From the NCBI RefSeq assembly GCF_008932115.1, contig NZ_CP044543.1:2858501-2922500 (forward strand): a DNA stretch of 64,000 nucleotides, in the 5' to 3' direction. Below the pieces are notes generated by a model. It made no database searches. It was not told the origin of the DNA and saw only the letters and a list, made by a program, of their open reading frames with translations. The stretch is from Bradyrhizobium betae (GTDB taxonomy: Bacteria > Pseudomonadota > Alphaproteobacteria > Rhizobiales > Xanthobacteraceae). Below, piece by piece: positions 56,601 to 64,000 of the stretch (positions are counted from its first letter, which is position 1; each line of letters begins with the position of its first letter). The position numbers and the translations under genes were made by a program.

Positions 56601-56724
56601 GATGCTGCGCTCGCTCGGTTGCACCGAGATGCAGGGCTATCTGTTCAGCAAGCCGAAGCCGGCGGCCGAGGTGCGCAAGCTGTTCAGCCCGGGCGATGCC
56701 CGGCCCATCGCGGCGGTGGCCTGA
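53614..56724 (+). CDS. Membrane sensor with PAS-PAS-GGDEF-EAL
   Basis: A large c-di-GMP enzyme of 1036 residues. Two membrane helices (about 28-50 and 312-336) flank a periplasmic dCache/CHASE-like sensor, followed by two PAS domains (about 355-460 and 480-600), a GGDEF domain (about 610-770; ARLGGDEFAVI intact, DVDEFKGINDSLGHHVGD) and an EAL domain (about 785-1025; GCEALLRWRHPERGW, Asn in AVNVSPVQLK, LEITEAVL, DDFGTGYSS, Lys in DKIKIDRCFV, AEGVET, MQGYLF). Both catalytic sites look complete. The start at 53614 follows GGGAGGGGGA. It is followed by a diguanylate cyclase gene 1 bp away. Confidence 0.93.
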   Translation: MRQVSARIAAGMSLAAKSGWEAATRRGPVLWLTLCGMLLVAGIFAVTAMAIGDFRERTLTNRERELANTVQLIARHFDQQFEDSDVVAADLIGQMNLTEITSPAMFRERMSGPAANQMLRGKISAVSYLGDIVIYDADGDIINWSRAQPLPAINVSSRTYFQTFKSNPGSEPVLLESVQSFLIGKWTTIVARRLNMPDGTFIGVLVRRIDPESYQRYFASVALAEGAAISLFDREGKMLARYPHVEELIGRNFKDAPLMRKMLAEGGRHTLRVKGPIDGEDRLGSAASLSHFPLVIVATNTASAALADWRHQTGFMVTTATGLAAVIALILFLIIRQISRQNREAHERIEAERQRLDTALNNMSQGLILYDAAGYIVTCNRRYADMFGLSTDVIKPGCHIHEAMYHRKERGAFRGDVEAFCADVMRVVAEGKVSTRIHELPNGRAFQVINTPLAQGGWVATIEDITERRNLEQERDRTQTFLREIIDHIPSQITVKDARTRQYLLINGVAEQQFGQSREHVVGRTAFDIFPKPSAVLVTEDDDTALQSPKGLFKDEHPWQTQAMGLRYITSTRIGIRDNAGEPRYLIHVVDDVTERRRAHEKIAHMAHYDALTDLPNRTLFREQIEGELAKVAGGGQFALLYIDVDEFKGINDSLGHHVGDDLLKAIATRLRGCLKKSDLIARLGGDEFAVIQTGIQSSADVLSFVTRIYEAIRQPYHCLGHQLSTDASIGIALAPQDGTDLDQLIKNADLAMYGAKGSGRRTHRFFEPAMDASAKARLTMEQDLRQALVNGGFEIHYQPLVDLRTNEVSGCEALLRWRHPERGWVSPAEFIPIAEDTGLINELGDWVLRMACNEAATWPAHVRIAVNVSPVQLKCDTLALRIAGALAASGLDPRRLELEITEAVLIRDDEAALSILHQLRSIGVRIALDDFGTGYSSLSYLKRFPFDKIKIDRCFVADIADESGAPVIVQAVVNIAAASNMTTVAEGVETEAQREMLRSLGCTEMQGYLFSKPKPAAEVRKLFSPGDARPIAAVA

Positions 56725-56725
56725 G

Positions 56726-57793
56726 ATGGCGAAGCCGGGCAAGGGCGCGAGCAAGACTCCAGCCAGACCGGTCGACGTCGCCGATTCCTATGCCGTGCGG
56801 CTGATGCAGCATCTGGTGGTGCCGACCTTCGTGATCGACCCCAGGCGCCGCGTCGTGATCTGGAACAGGGCCTGCGAGCGGCTGACCGGCGTTGCCGCCT
56901 CCGAGGTGATCGGCACCACGAAACACTGGCAGGCCTTCTACGAGACCAAGCGCCCGTGCCTCGCCGACCTCGTCGCGCTCGACCGCCCCGAACAATTGCC
57001 GGAGTTCTATTCGGAATATGCCGCGCGCGGCCATAACGGCCTCGGCTTCAGCGCGGAGAACTGGTGCGTAATGCCGAAGCTCGGCAGCCAGCTCTATCTC
57101 GCCATCGACGCCGGCCCGATCCACGACGAGGCCGGCCATCTGATCGCGGTGGTGGAGACGCTGCGCGACCTCACCGACCAGAAGCGCGCCGAAAGCGCGC
57201 TGAAGGAGCTCGCCACCAAGGACGGCCTGACCGGTCTGTCGAACCGCCGCTCCTTCGACCAGATGCTGCAGGCGGAATGGGCCCGCGCCCAGCGGACGCA
57301 GAAGCCGATGGCGCTGCTGTTCGTCGACGTCGATCATTTCAAGCAGTTCAACGACCGCCACGGCCACCAGAGCGGCGACGAATGCCTGCGCGCGGTCGCC
57401 GCCGTCGTCAGCCGCCATGCCGTGCGCCCACTCGACCTCGCCAGCCGCTACGGCGGCGAGGAATTCGCGCTGATCCTGCCGGACATGGATTGCGATGCCG
57501 CCTGCGCCATCGCCGACGAGATCCGCCGCGCCGTGATGGCCCTGGCGATCGCCCATGGCGCCGAGGGCGCCGGCGACCACGTCACCCTCAGCGTCGGTGT
57601 CGCCAGCCGGCTTCCCAGCGAAGCCGACGCCAGCCCCGACCGGCTGCTGGGCTTGGCCGACGAGGCGCTCTATGCGGCCAAACGGCTCGGCCGCAACCGC
57701 GTCATCTGCGCCGAGCGGCTGCTCGCCGAGTTTGCCGGCCTCGCCCGGGACGGCGAGCCGGTTCCTGGCCACTTGGGGCGCAAATCAGCCTGA
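56726..57793 (+). CDS. PAS-GGDEF diguanylate cyclase
   Basis: A soluble cyclase of 355 residues. PAS at about residues 22-150 (VPTFVIDPRRRVVIWNRACE), then GGDEF (about 175-345) with the metal motif VDVDHFKQFNDRHGHQSGDE, the A-site RYGGEEFALILPD intact, and a DEALYAAKRLGRNRV C-terminus. No EAL domain, so it should only make c-di-GMP. The ATG is 1 bp after the preceding stop, so it is co-transcribed with the GGDEF-EAL sensor. It is the last gene before the tRNA region. Confidence 0.93.
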   Translation: MAKPGKGASKTPARPVDVADSYAVRLMQHLVVPTFVIDPRRRVVIWNRACERLTGVAASEVIGTTKHWQAFYETKRPCLADLVALDRPEQLPEFYSEYAARGHNGLGFSAENWCVMPKLGSQLYLAIDAGPIHDEAGHLIAVVETLRDLTDQKRAESALKELATKDGLTGLSNRRSFDQMLQAEWARAQRTQKPMALLFVDVDHFKQFNDRHGHQSGDECLRAVAAVVSRHAVRPLDLASRYGGEEFALILPDMDCDAACAIADEIRRAVMALAIAHGAEGAGDHVTLSVGVASRLPSEADASPDRLLGLADEALYAAKRLGRNRVICAERLLAEFAGLARDGEPVPGHLGRKSA

Positions 57794-57850
57794 TCGATGC
57801 GGCGGGAAGCGGTTGCCCGCCCCCCGCCAATCGGCTAAATGAGGCCCATT

Positions 57851-57895
57851 GCACCCGTAGCTCAGCTGGATAGAGCGTTGCCCTCCGAAGGCAAA
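57851..57895 (+). pseudogene. Truncated tRNA-Arg(CCG), 5' half only
   Basis: GCACCCG-TA-GCTC-AGCTGGATA-GAGC-G, then the anticodon arm TTGCC-CTCCGAA-GGCAA: the acceptor 5' strand, D-arm and whole anticodon arm with CCG anticodon. The variable loop, T-arm, acceptor 3' strand and CCA are missing; sequence unrelated to a tRNA begins at about 57896. The first 27 bases match the complete tRNA-Arg at 58142 except for position 3. It is 58 bp after the cyclase gene. Interpreted as a tRNA gene broken by recombination. Confidence 0.75.
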
Positions 57896-58141
57896 TGCAA
57901 GCTCTTTCTGATGGTCGAGGGTGTCGTAAAAAACGAGTGAAACCAAGCGATTGGCGAAACTCGAAGGAAGCACGAAAATCGCATTCGAGGTCGCGGAAGC
58001 ACCACGGAAGCAAACCGAAAGGAGGTTGTGGAGTACGAATGGCGATGATCGGCGAGGCTTTAGCCCGCGTCGTTTGAGCCATGTCGATTCTAGAATTCGC
58101 GATTGACCGTGGTCGATCTCGGACACTATCTGAATATCGAT
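57896..58141. other. Unassigned 246-bp insert between broken and intact tRNA genes
   Basis: No gene with a good start. Frames here, on either strand, are short or run through the tRNA in antisense. GC is lower than in the chromosome to its left. I see no strong terminal repeats. It may be the remnant of the element that disrupted the first tRNA. Confidence 0.5.
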
Positions 58142-58218
58142 GCGCCCGTAGCTCAGCTGGATAGAGCGCCACCCTCCGAAGGTGGAGGCCACACGTTCGA
58201 ATCGTGTCGGGCGCGCCA
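58142..58218 (+). tRNA. tRNA-Arg (anticodon CCG)
   Basis: A full cloverleaf of 77 bases: acceptor GCGCCCG/CGGGCGC, D-arm GCTC/GAGC, anticodon stem CCACC/GGTGG with loop CTCCGAA (anticodon CCG, reads CGG), T-arm ACACG/CGTGT with loop TTCGAAT, discriminator G and encoded CCA at 58216-58218. It is immediately followed by AT-richer sequence, so its 3' end is the apparent junction of a genomic island. Confidence 0.96.
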
Positions 58219-58681
58219 ACTTAATATTAGGTTGATATCTTGCATATTTGCGGAGCGCCGTTGCAGAGCAATTCGCCGTATTGACCTCCAGATATTTCAG
58301 AGGTCATTCAAGTTGGCAGCGCCGCAGAGCGCGATGTTCAATTCTTGCAGGACGATTTCTTCCGGATAGCGGCTCCTCGTTGCCCTCCCGTGACCGAGTC
58401 CGGATCCATCCCGTCCCGTCGATTGCCGCTGCTAGTACATCAAACACCGCTGATGTCTTCATGCTACCAGACTGAGGCTTAGTCCGGGAGTCTTGGATCT
58501 GTCCCTGTCGGATGGCACGCACGGCGCTCGCTTGGTAATCTCTATAGCACTCGACGGGTGTACTCTCGTTCGGGAAGCGACCAGATCGGATGTCTCAAAC
58601 GTCGATTGTCAGGGAAAATTCAGACAGGATTGTTAGAGAACAAACTGGGAATAATATAATGCACGTACTTGAGGCTACTCT
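58219..58681. other. Gene-free, AT-richer segment after the tRNA
   Basis: About 460 bp, visibly richer in A and T than the chromosome on the left. I find no credible gene on either strand. An integrase gene is usual at this side of a tRNA-borne island but none is recognisable. A GAGG ribosome site at about 58671-58674 serves the next gene. Confidence 0.55.
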
Positions 58682-59377
58682 TTGCTCATTTGCATTACGC
58701 CGCTGTATACGAGAACACGAACTGCATCGATCCTAGCGCGAACCACCCGCTGGAAGCGTTGTGCTCTTACGTTATTGAGCACAACGATATTTATTGCGTA
58801 CTTTGCAATTAACTCGTCGCCCACATCAGCTTTGAGCGACGAGGATTGGGACTCGTGCGTGCATGCGGCCGAAATCGTACCCGATCGCTCGATCCGGGGA
58901 TGCACAGCGGTTATCCAGGCAGGCGAGCGGATGATCACCCAGTTGGCGGCGGCTTATAACAATCGCGGTGTCGCGCTGCGGTCGAGTGGAGATATCGACC
59001 GTGCCATGGAGGATTACGATCGAGCACTTCGTTTGTCCCCCGACTACTATGTCGCGCTCAACAACCGAGGCGTTGCTTTAATGAGCAAGGGAGAGCTTGA
59101 TCGCGCGATTTCTGATTTCGATCGCGCCGTACAACTGAGGACTGACTACCTCGGTGCCTATTATAATCGCGGGAAGGCACTCGGGCGTAAAGGACTCTTT
59201 GATCGTGCCATCGCGGATTATGATCTGGTCATCAAGGCTGATCCGAAGAATCCGACCTTCTTGTTCGAACGCGGAACGATGAAAGCGAACGCTGGAGATC
59301 AGAGCGGCGCGGATGCTGATTTCGAGCGCGCCGAATCGCTCAGGTCGAATGGTGCGCGGACGACGCGGCCACGATGA
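58682..59377 (+). CDS. Secreted or membrane-anchored TPR-repeat protein
   Basis: A 231-residue protein starting at a TTG (7 bases after GAGG; no ATG or GTG is available). An N-terminal hydrophobic segment (RCALTLLSTTIFIAYFAINS) ending SPTSALS looks like a signal peptide. It is followed by about four TPR units, each of 30-34 residues (AAYNNRGVALRSSGDIDRAM, ALNNRGVALMSKGELDRAIS, AYYNRGKALGRKGLFDRAIA, LFERGTMKANAGDQSGADAD). Such proteins are common in Bradyrhizobium and of unknown function; they are expected to mediate protein contacts. Its codon use is less GC-biased than in the genes to the left. Confidence 0.75.
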   Translation: MLICITPLYTRTRTASILARTTRWKRCALTLLSTTIFIAYFAINSSPTSALSDEDWDSCVHAAEIVPDRSIRGCTAVIQAGERMITQLAAAYNNRGVALRSSGDIDRAMEDYDRALRLSPDYYVALNNRGVALMSKGELDRAISDFDRAVQLRTDYLGAYYNRGKALGRKGLFDRAIADYDLVIKADPKNPTFLFERGTMKANAGDQSGADADFERAESLRSNGARTTRPR

Positions 59378-59408
59378 AACTCGCCCAACCTAGACGCCGT
59401 TGAACTTG

Positions 59409-60755
59409 TCAGGCTGATGGGAGCCGCAACTCCGCGTGAAGGCCTCCATTTCTGCCATTGGATAGTTCGACAGAGCCGCCGTGCAGTGTGGCGAGATCGC
59501 GGACGATTGCGAGTCCGAGCCCGCTTCCCGGTTTGGCCTCGTCGAGCCGCTCGCCTGGGGCGAACGCGCGGTTTAGTGCATCAGCCGGGATGCCTGGCCC
59601 GTCATCAACGATCGTAATAAGGAGCTGCCCCGTCGGGGTATCGCGCGTAGCCTTGATCGAGACAACACCACGAGCCCACTTGCAGGCATTATCGACCAGG
59701 TTGGCGACCATCTCGTCAAGGTCGTTGGGATCGACGGCGGCAAGCAATTCCGTCTCGGCTGTATGGACGATCGTCAGCTCACGATGAGCATAGAGCCGCC
59801 GCATCGCCGCGGCTATTGATGCGAAGGCAGGTTCGACCTGCGTGATGACGCCAGGCAGGCCGGCGTTGGCTGCGGCACGGGCTCGGGCAAGCTGGAAATC
59901 AATCTGGCGCTGCATCCGCCCTGTTTGCTGAGTCAGGACCGCGGCGCCCTCGGTATCACCTCTCGCGAGCAGCCGGCGCGCTTCGTCCGTCAGCACGGCC
60001 AATGGTGTCTTCAGGCCATGCGCGAGATTGCCCGCCTGCGTGCGGGCGCGGCGAACCATCTGGGTATTGGCGTCGATCAGAGCGTTGAGATCATCGACCA
60101 GCGGCCGAACTTCGGACGGGAAGTCACCAGGCAGGGTTTCTGCTTTGCCCGCGCGAATGTCGCCCAGCGCGTCGCGCAGACGGCGCATGGGACGCAGACC
60201 AAACCAGGCCTGCAACGTGCCGGCCCCAATTAGGGCTATTGCCAGTGTGCCGAGTGACAGGGCCAGCGCCTGATTAAAATGTCTCAGTACATCATCGACG
60301 ATCCGCTGGTCGGCGCCAATTTGAAGCACGTAACCGTTTTCAGCGGTCTGCCACGGTCGCTCATATGCGATCATCGGCTCACCAGCCGGGCCAGCTTCGA
60401 CTGAGCGAGTAAGCTGCCGATCCGCCCCCCGCGCGGGTGGCGGAAAACGCCGTTGCGGTTCGAGGGAGGCTGATTGTAGGACGATGCCGTTGCGATCGCT
60501 CACCTGCCAGTAATAGCCAGTCCCGGGCTGCGCGAAGCGCGGATCACTGAGCCTTTGTGCCAGAGCGACATGTCCGTCGGCCGTGCGGGCCAACAGACCT
60601 TCGAGCTCGTCGAGATGACCGATCAGCTCGGCATTGACAAGCTCCGTGACGTGCGCCCGGAACAGCGCGGAAATCGAAACGCCAGCGACAGCGATACCTG
60701 TCACGGTCGTGAGAATAACGCCAACCAGCAGCCGGGCGCGCAGACTTCTGACCAT
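59409..60755 (-). CDS. Sensor histidine kinase of the island's two-component system
   Basis: A PhoQ/CzcS-like kinase of 448 residues. Two membrane helices (about 11-31 and 164-184) flank a periplasmic sensor; a HAMP-like linker follows, then the phosphoacceptor His in NLAHGLKTPLAVLTDEA, N-box NLVDNACKWA, G1 DDGPGIPAD and G2 GSGLGLAIVRDL. Its start overlaps the regulator's stop by one base (TGATG). Divergent from the czc genes, it probably controls them in response to metal. Confidence 0.92.
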   Translation of the reverse strand: MVRSLRARLLVGVILTTVTGIAVAGVSISALFRAHVTELVNAELIGHLDELEGLLARTADGHVALAQRLSDPRFAQPGTGYYWQVSDRNGIVLQSASLEPQRRFPPPARGADRQLTRSVEAGPAGEPMIAYERPWQTAENGYVLQIGADQRIVDDVLRHFNQALALSLGTLAIALIGAGTLQAWFGLRPMRRLRDALGDIRAGKAETLPGDFPSEVRPLVDDLNALIDANTQMVRRARTQAGNLAHGLKTPLAVLTDEARRLLARGDTEGAAVLTQQTGRMQRQIDFQLARARAAANAGLPGVITQVEPAFASIAAAMRRLYAHRELTIVHTAETELLAAVDPNDLDEMVANLVDNACKWARGVVSIKATRDTPTGQLLITIVDDGPGIPADALNRAFAPGERLDEAKPGSGLGLAIVRDLATLHGGSVELSNGRNGGLHAELRLPSA

Positions 60756-61414
60756 CAGCCGAACCTGTAGCCCAGACCGCGCAGGGTCCTGATGGTATCG
60801 CGGCCGATTTTGCGTCGCAGCCGACCGACATAGACCTCGATCGTATTCGAGCTGCGTTCCTCATTCAGGCCGTAGAGATGGTCGAGCAACTCGGCTTGCG
60901 TCACGACGCGGCCGACGCGATGCAGGAAGAGGTGGAGCAGGCGAAATTCCTGTGCCGTCAATTCGATCGGCTGGCCCGCAACATTGGCGGTGCCGGCAAC
61001 GGGGTCAAGCACGATATCTCCGTGGCGCAATTCGGAGGTGGCTTGGCCCGCGACGCGCCGCATCAGCGCGCGCAGGCGAGCTGCGACTTCGTCGACGTGA
61101 AACGGCTTCGCCACATAGTCATCAGCCCCTGCATTGAGACCTTCCACCTTCTCAGTCCAGCTGCTGCGCGCCGTCAGGATCAGGACCGGTGTGGCGGCCC
61201 CGGTACGTCGCAACCTCCGTAAGACCTCGATGCCTGACAGGCCGGGTAAACCGAGATCGAGAACGATCGCGTCGAATTCTTCTTGCAGCGCGAAGGAAAG
61301 GGCGTGCTCACCATCTTCCACATGCTCAACGACAAAGCCAAAGCTGGCCAACCCTTCCTTCAGGCGGGCGCCAATGTCCTGATCGTCTTCGACAAGAAGA
61401 ATGCGAATGGTCAT
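60755..61414 (-). CDS. OmpR/PhoP-family response regulator
   Basis: A 219-residue regulator. The receiver has phosphoacceptor Asp53 in IVLDLGLPGLSGIEVLRRLR, the acidic pair in LLVEDDQDIG, Thr in LILTARSSW and Lys in YVAKPFHVDE. The winged helix follows (LTAQEFRLLHLFLHRVGRVV, VYVGRLRRKIGRDTIRTLRG). It is transcribed with the kinase gene and divergent from czcC, separated by about 113 bp. Probably the activator of the efflux operon. Confidence 0.93.
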   Translation of the reverse strand: MTIRILLVEDDQDIGARLKEGLASFGFVVEHVEDGEHALSFALQEEFDAIVLDLGLPGLSGIEVLRRLRRTGAATPVLILTARSSWTEKVEGLNAGADDYVAKPFHVDEVAARLRALMRRVAGQATSELRHGDIVLDPVAGTANVAGQPIELTAQEFRLLHLFLHRVGRVVTQAELLDHLYGLNEERSSNTIEVYVGRLRRKIGRDTIRTLRGLGYRFG

Positions 61415-61527
61415 GTCTCCTGATTGCTGCAGTCCGATACTGGATCAACCTGCATTTACGCTGACAGCTTGTGTTCAGACTAGCGTGGCAATCAGGCGTC
61501 TAGAAGTCAGTGTTGAGACTCGTGCCA

Positions 61528-62802
61528 ATGTTAAAATTGCTCCTGATAATCGTTCGCATATCAACAATTATCTTGGTGACCCCAGCCTTCGCTCAGCAGG
61601 CCGCCGTGCTGTCGATTGATGCACTTGCCAATTCCGTCGTGGCAAGTAACCCCGAACGACGCTTTTATTTCCAGCAGATCGGGCTTGCAGGTGTTGAGCG
61701 CGACGCGGCTGATCGCCTGCCGGACCCTGAAGCTGCATTCGAGTTAGGCGAACGCCGGATGGCCGACGGCCTGACAGGTGCACCGAAAGGCGCCGGGCCG
61801 ACATATGGCTTGTCGATTATGCAGCCGCTCGACTTTGCCGGACGCGGGGCGCTCCGTCGCGCCATCGCCGAGCATCAGATCGCGCTGGCGCGGCTCGGTC
61901 TTGCGCAATTCGACGCAACGCTCGCAAGCCGGGCACGCTCTTTGGGATATGCCTTGTTCGCGGCCGAGCGGAAAGCCGCCGCGGCACGCGACGTTGCCGC
62001 GCGGATGCGCGAGCTTGCACGCGTTGTGGAGCAGCGGGATCCGGCGGGCATCGCCACCACGCTGGACACGGCCATTCTGGATGCGGGTGCCATCACGGCG
62101 GAGCGAAATGCCGCGATGGCTGATTCCGAGACCAGCACGATCGTCTACGAACTGAATCAACTTCGCGGCGCGCCGCTCAAAGCGCGGCTCCGCATTGCTC
62201 CGCCCGATATCACGCTGCCCGGCCTTCCGTCGGTCGAGCGCATGGCGCAACAAGCTGGCATCAACAATTTCGAGATTCAGTCGCTGCGCGCGCAATTGCA
62301 GCAGCAAGGGTTGCGCGTTGACCTCGCACAAGCAGCGCGTGTGCCGAACGTCTCAGTCGGTCCCTACTTCAATCGCGCGAAGTCAGACAGCCGCGAGACC
62401 AATTTCGGCATACGGCTGACGACGACGTTGCCGCTTTGGAATAGCCAGGCTGCTGGCCTCGCACAGGAGTTGAGCCGTCAATCCCAGGGCGATGCGGCCC
62501 TGCTCGCCGCCAACCGACGGATCGCGAGGCAGGTTTACGAACAGGCAGCCTACTACGAGGCGAAGCGTCGAGCCCTTGCGGGCTGGCCAGCCGGGGCCAC
62601 CGAGAAATTTGCGGCCGCAGCTACCGCCGCCGCCGATAGTTATCGCCAGGGAGCGATCCCGATCGCAACTTACGTCGAGATGCAGCGCCAGTATCTGGAC
62701 GCGCTGTCGGCTCTGCTCGACACGCGACGTGAGGCTATGGAAGCGATGCTTCAACTTCGGGCGCTCAATGGCGGCCGCAGCTTCGACGGCGTGTCCCGAT
62801 GA
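61528..62802 (+). CDS. czcC: CzcC-type outer-membrane efflux channel
   Basis: A TolC-family outer-membrane factor of 424 residues. Signal peptide MLKLLLIIVRISTIILVTPA, cleavage probable after AFA. The mature part has the two-repeat helical structure of the family with long coiled stretches (ALANSVVASNPERRFYFQQI, NNFEIQSLRAQLQQQGLRVD). Start at 61528; GTG/TTG codons at 61510-61513 are alternatives. It overlaps czcA by 4 bases (ATGA). No CzcB adaptor gene lies between them; it may follow czcA outside the window. Confidence 0.9.
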   Translation: MLKLLLIIVRISTIILVTPAFAQQAAVLSIDALANSVVASNPERRFYFQQIGLAGVERDAADRLPDPEAAFELGERRMADGLTGAPKGAGPTYGLSIMQPLDFAGRGALRRAIAEHQIALARLGLAQFDATLASRARSLGYALFAAERKAAAARDVAARMRELARVVEQRDPAGIATTLDTAILDAGAITAERNAAMADSETSTIVYELNQLRGAPLKARLRIAPPDITLPGLPSVERMAQQAGINNFEIQSLRAQLQQQGLRVDLAQAARVPNVSVGPYFNRAKSDSRETNFGIRLTTTLPLWNSQAAGLAQELSRQSQGDAALLAANRRIARQVYEQAAYYEAKRRALAGWPAGATEKFAAAATAAADSYRQGAIPIATYVEMQRQYLDALSALLDTRREAMEAMLQLRALNGGRSFDGVSR

Positions 62803-64000
62803 CGCGGCGGATTCTGGAATGGACAACCGGTCGACCAGCCACGGTGATGATCATCGCTTTGCTGATCGCTGGTCTTGGAATCTGGTCTTTCGTGAATCTG
62901 CAAATCGATGTCATTCCCGACATCACAGGCGTGCAGGTGCAGATCAACACGACTGTTCCTGCCCTGGCGCCAGAGGAAATCGAGCGTCTTGTGACGCTGC
63001 CCATCGAGCGCAGCATGGGTGGTCAGCCGGGCCTGCGGGAAATGCGATCGCTCACCAAGACCGGACTGTCACAGGTCACGCTCATCTATCAGGACGGCAC
63101 GGACCAGCTTCGCGCACGCCAATTCGTCAACGAGCGGCTTTCCGCAGTGCGCGACATGCTGCCAGCCGGATCATCGCCGCGCCTCGCTCCGATCACCACC
63201 GGGCTTGGCGAAATCTGGTACTACACACTCGAATGGGCGCAACCGCCGTCCGATTTGGACGAGCGGCAACAACTGATGGAGTTGTTCGAGGCTCAGGAAT
63301 ATATCGTGCGCCCGATGCTGCGCGCGATCGAGGGGGTCGCCGACGTCAATTCCAACGGCGGCCTCGAACGTCAGTTTGTCATCGAGCCTGATCTGAAGAA
63401 GCTCACGACAGCGGGCATCACGCCGAGCGAGCTTGCCCAGGCTGTTGGCGCCAACGTCGCCAATGCCGGCGGCGGGACCATCACCAAGAACGGCCAACGC
63501 TTCACCGTCCGAACCGAAGCGCGTGTCACGACGGCGGAGATGATCCGCGCATTACCCGTGAAATTCGCAGGTGGCGTGCGGCCGCTGACTGTAGCGGATC
63601 TGGCGACCGTGACCATCGGCCATGCTCCACGCGATGGCGCCGCGACCACCAACGGCAAGGAAACCGTGCTCGGCACAGTGATGATGCTGGTCGGGCAGAA
63701 CAGCCGGGACGTTGCCCGGCGCGTCGATGCGCAATTGCCGAACCTGCGCGCCGCGCTGCCCAAAGGCATGATCCTTCAGGTTCAGTACGATCGTTCAGAA
63801 TTGGTGGATCGCACCATCGCGACGGTCGAGCGCAACCTTGGCGAGGGAGCGTTGCTGGTCGCCGTCGTATTGCTGATCGTGGTCGGCAACTGGCGCGCGG
63901 CATTTATCGTCGCGTCGGTCATCCCGCTGGCCTTTCTCATGATGATCTCGGGCATGCATGCGCTCGGTATATCGGGCAATCTGATGAGCCTCGGCGCGCT
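62799..64000 (+). CDS. czcA: CzcA/CusA-type heavy-metal RND efflux pump, 3' end off the window
   Basis: The first 400 residues of an inner-membrane RND pump. The start ATG overlaps the czcC stop. The opening (ILEWTTGRPATVMIIALLIA) is the first membrane helix, then FVNLQIDVIPDITGVQVQIN, the hallmark of heavy-metal RND pumps (HME class). The porter domain follows (LVTLPIERSMGGQPGLREMR, GVADVNSNGGLERQFVIEPD). The second membrane helix cluster begins near residue 345 (LLVAVVLLIVVGNWRAAFIV). The open frame has no stop to 64000. The metal cannot be told from the part seen. Confidence 0.93.
   Translation, partial: MTRRILEWTTGRPATVMIIALLIAGLGIWSFVNLQIDVIPDITGVQVQINTTVPALAPEEIERLVTLPIERSMGGQPGLREMRSLTKTGLSQVTLIYQDGTDQLRARQFVNERLSAVRDMLPAGSSPRLAPITTGLGEIWYYTLEWAQPPSDLDERQQLMELFEAQEYIVRPMLRAIEGVADVNSNGGLERQFVIEPDLKKLTTAGITPSELAQAVGANVANAGGGTITKNGQRFTVRTEARVTTAEMIRALPVKFAGGVRPLTVADLATVTIGHAPRDGAATTNGKETVLGTVMMLVGQNSRDVARRVDAQLPNLRAALPKGMILQVQYDRSELVDRTIATVERNLGEGALLVAVVLLIVVGNWRAAFIVASVIPLAFLMMISGMHALGISGNLMSLGA

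Noticed and set aside
57895..58077. 60-residue basic protein in the insert between the tRNA copies
   Set aside because: No ribosome site, no recognisable motif, and it begins within the broken tRNA.
57851..58218. Group I intron interrupting a tRNA-Arg, with the 3' exon at the second tRNA
   Set aside because: The second copy is a complete cloverleaf, its acceptor 3' strand pairs with its own 5' strand and mismatches the first copy at position 3, and the first copy is cut after, not within, the anticodon loop.
57785..58219. Minus-strand protein of about 144 residues across both tRNA copies
   Set aside because: Its sequence is antisense to tRNA (RFERVASTFGGWRSIQLSYG), a common false gene.
58304..58522. 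Small minus-strand gene after the tRNA, possibly an integrase remnant
   Set aside because: I could not match it to a recombinase catalytic motif; composition and length fit chance.

Overview
The window reads as a stretch of chromosome from a high-GC alphaproteobacterium of the Bradyrhizobium/Rhodopseudomonas group. The evidence is a RegS/RegR redox two-component pair (RegR with aspartate 63 in its LRLGDG motif), several families of short palindromic intergenic repeats that recur through the window, many solitary ABC substrate-binding proteins, an intracellular polyhydroxybutyrate depolymerase, and the dense, strongly GC3-biased coding style. The assignment to genus is an inference from gene content, not a database result.

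Layout. 1-3.6 kb: the start of a Fur/Zur regulator, then a MarR regulator-EmrA-EmrB efflux operon with a palindromic operator. 3.7-9.1 kb (minus strand): an aminoglycoside-phosphotransferase-fold kinase, a chemoreceptor that lacks the second membrane helix and HAMP domain, and a protocatechuate branch (pcaH, pcaG, pcaF). 9.3-22.8 kb: mutS and glnD, with two soluble PAS chemoreceptors, a membrane protein, an OsmC-family protein and an ssuACB-type sulfonate importer between them. 22.9-31 kb: ogt, a DUF1304 protein, two tandem near-identical substrate-binding proteins without a permease, a class A penicillin-binding protein with an apparent C-terminal frameshift, and a YgjP-type metallopeptidase. 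31-37 kb: phaZ, an ABC-2 exporter pair, regS-regR and mmcB. 37-43.5 kb: a metallo-hydrolase, a PHB-depolymerase-type esterase, and an oxidative trio (luciferase-like monooxygenase, cytochrome P450, short-chain dehydrogenase). 43.6-57.8 kb: an HWE kinase, three c-di-GMP enzymes, and a sigma-54 activator next to a complete branched-chain-type ABC importer that has a good -24/-12 element in its leader.

At 57.85-58.22 kb the character changes. A tRNA-Arg(CCG) cut off after its anticodon arm is followed by a second, complete tRNA-Arg(CCG). Directly after its CCA end the sequence becomes AT-richer: about 460 bp with no gene, a TPR lipoprotein-like or secreted protein, then a two-component system divergent from a CzcC/CzcA heavy-metal efflux operon that runs off the right edge. 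I read this as the left end of a genomic island integrated at the tRNA.

How it fits together: the ordinary chromosome here holds housekeeping genes (mutS, glnD, ogt, mmcB, PBP1A), redox and nitrogen control, nutrient import and several sensory proteins, while the right 5.8 kb is accessory metal-resistance cargo. I see no CRISPR array, no intact transposase and no recognisable integrase.
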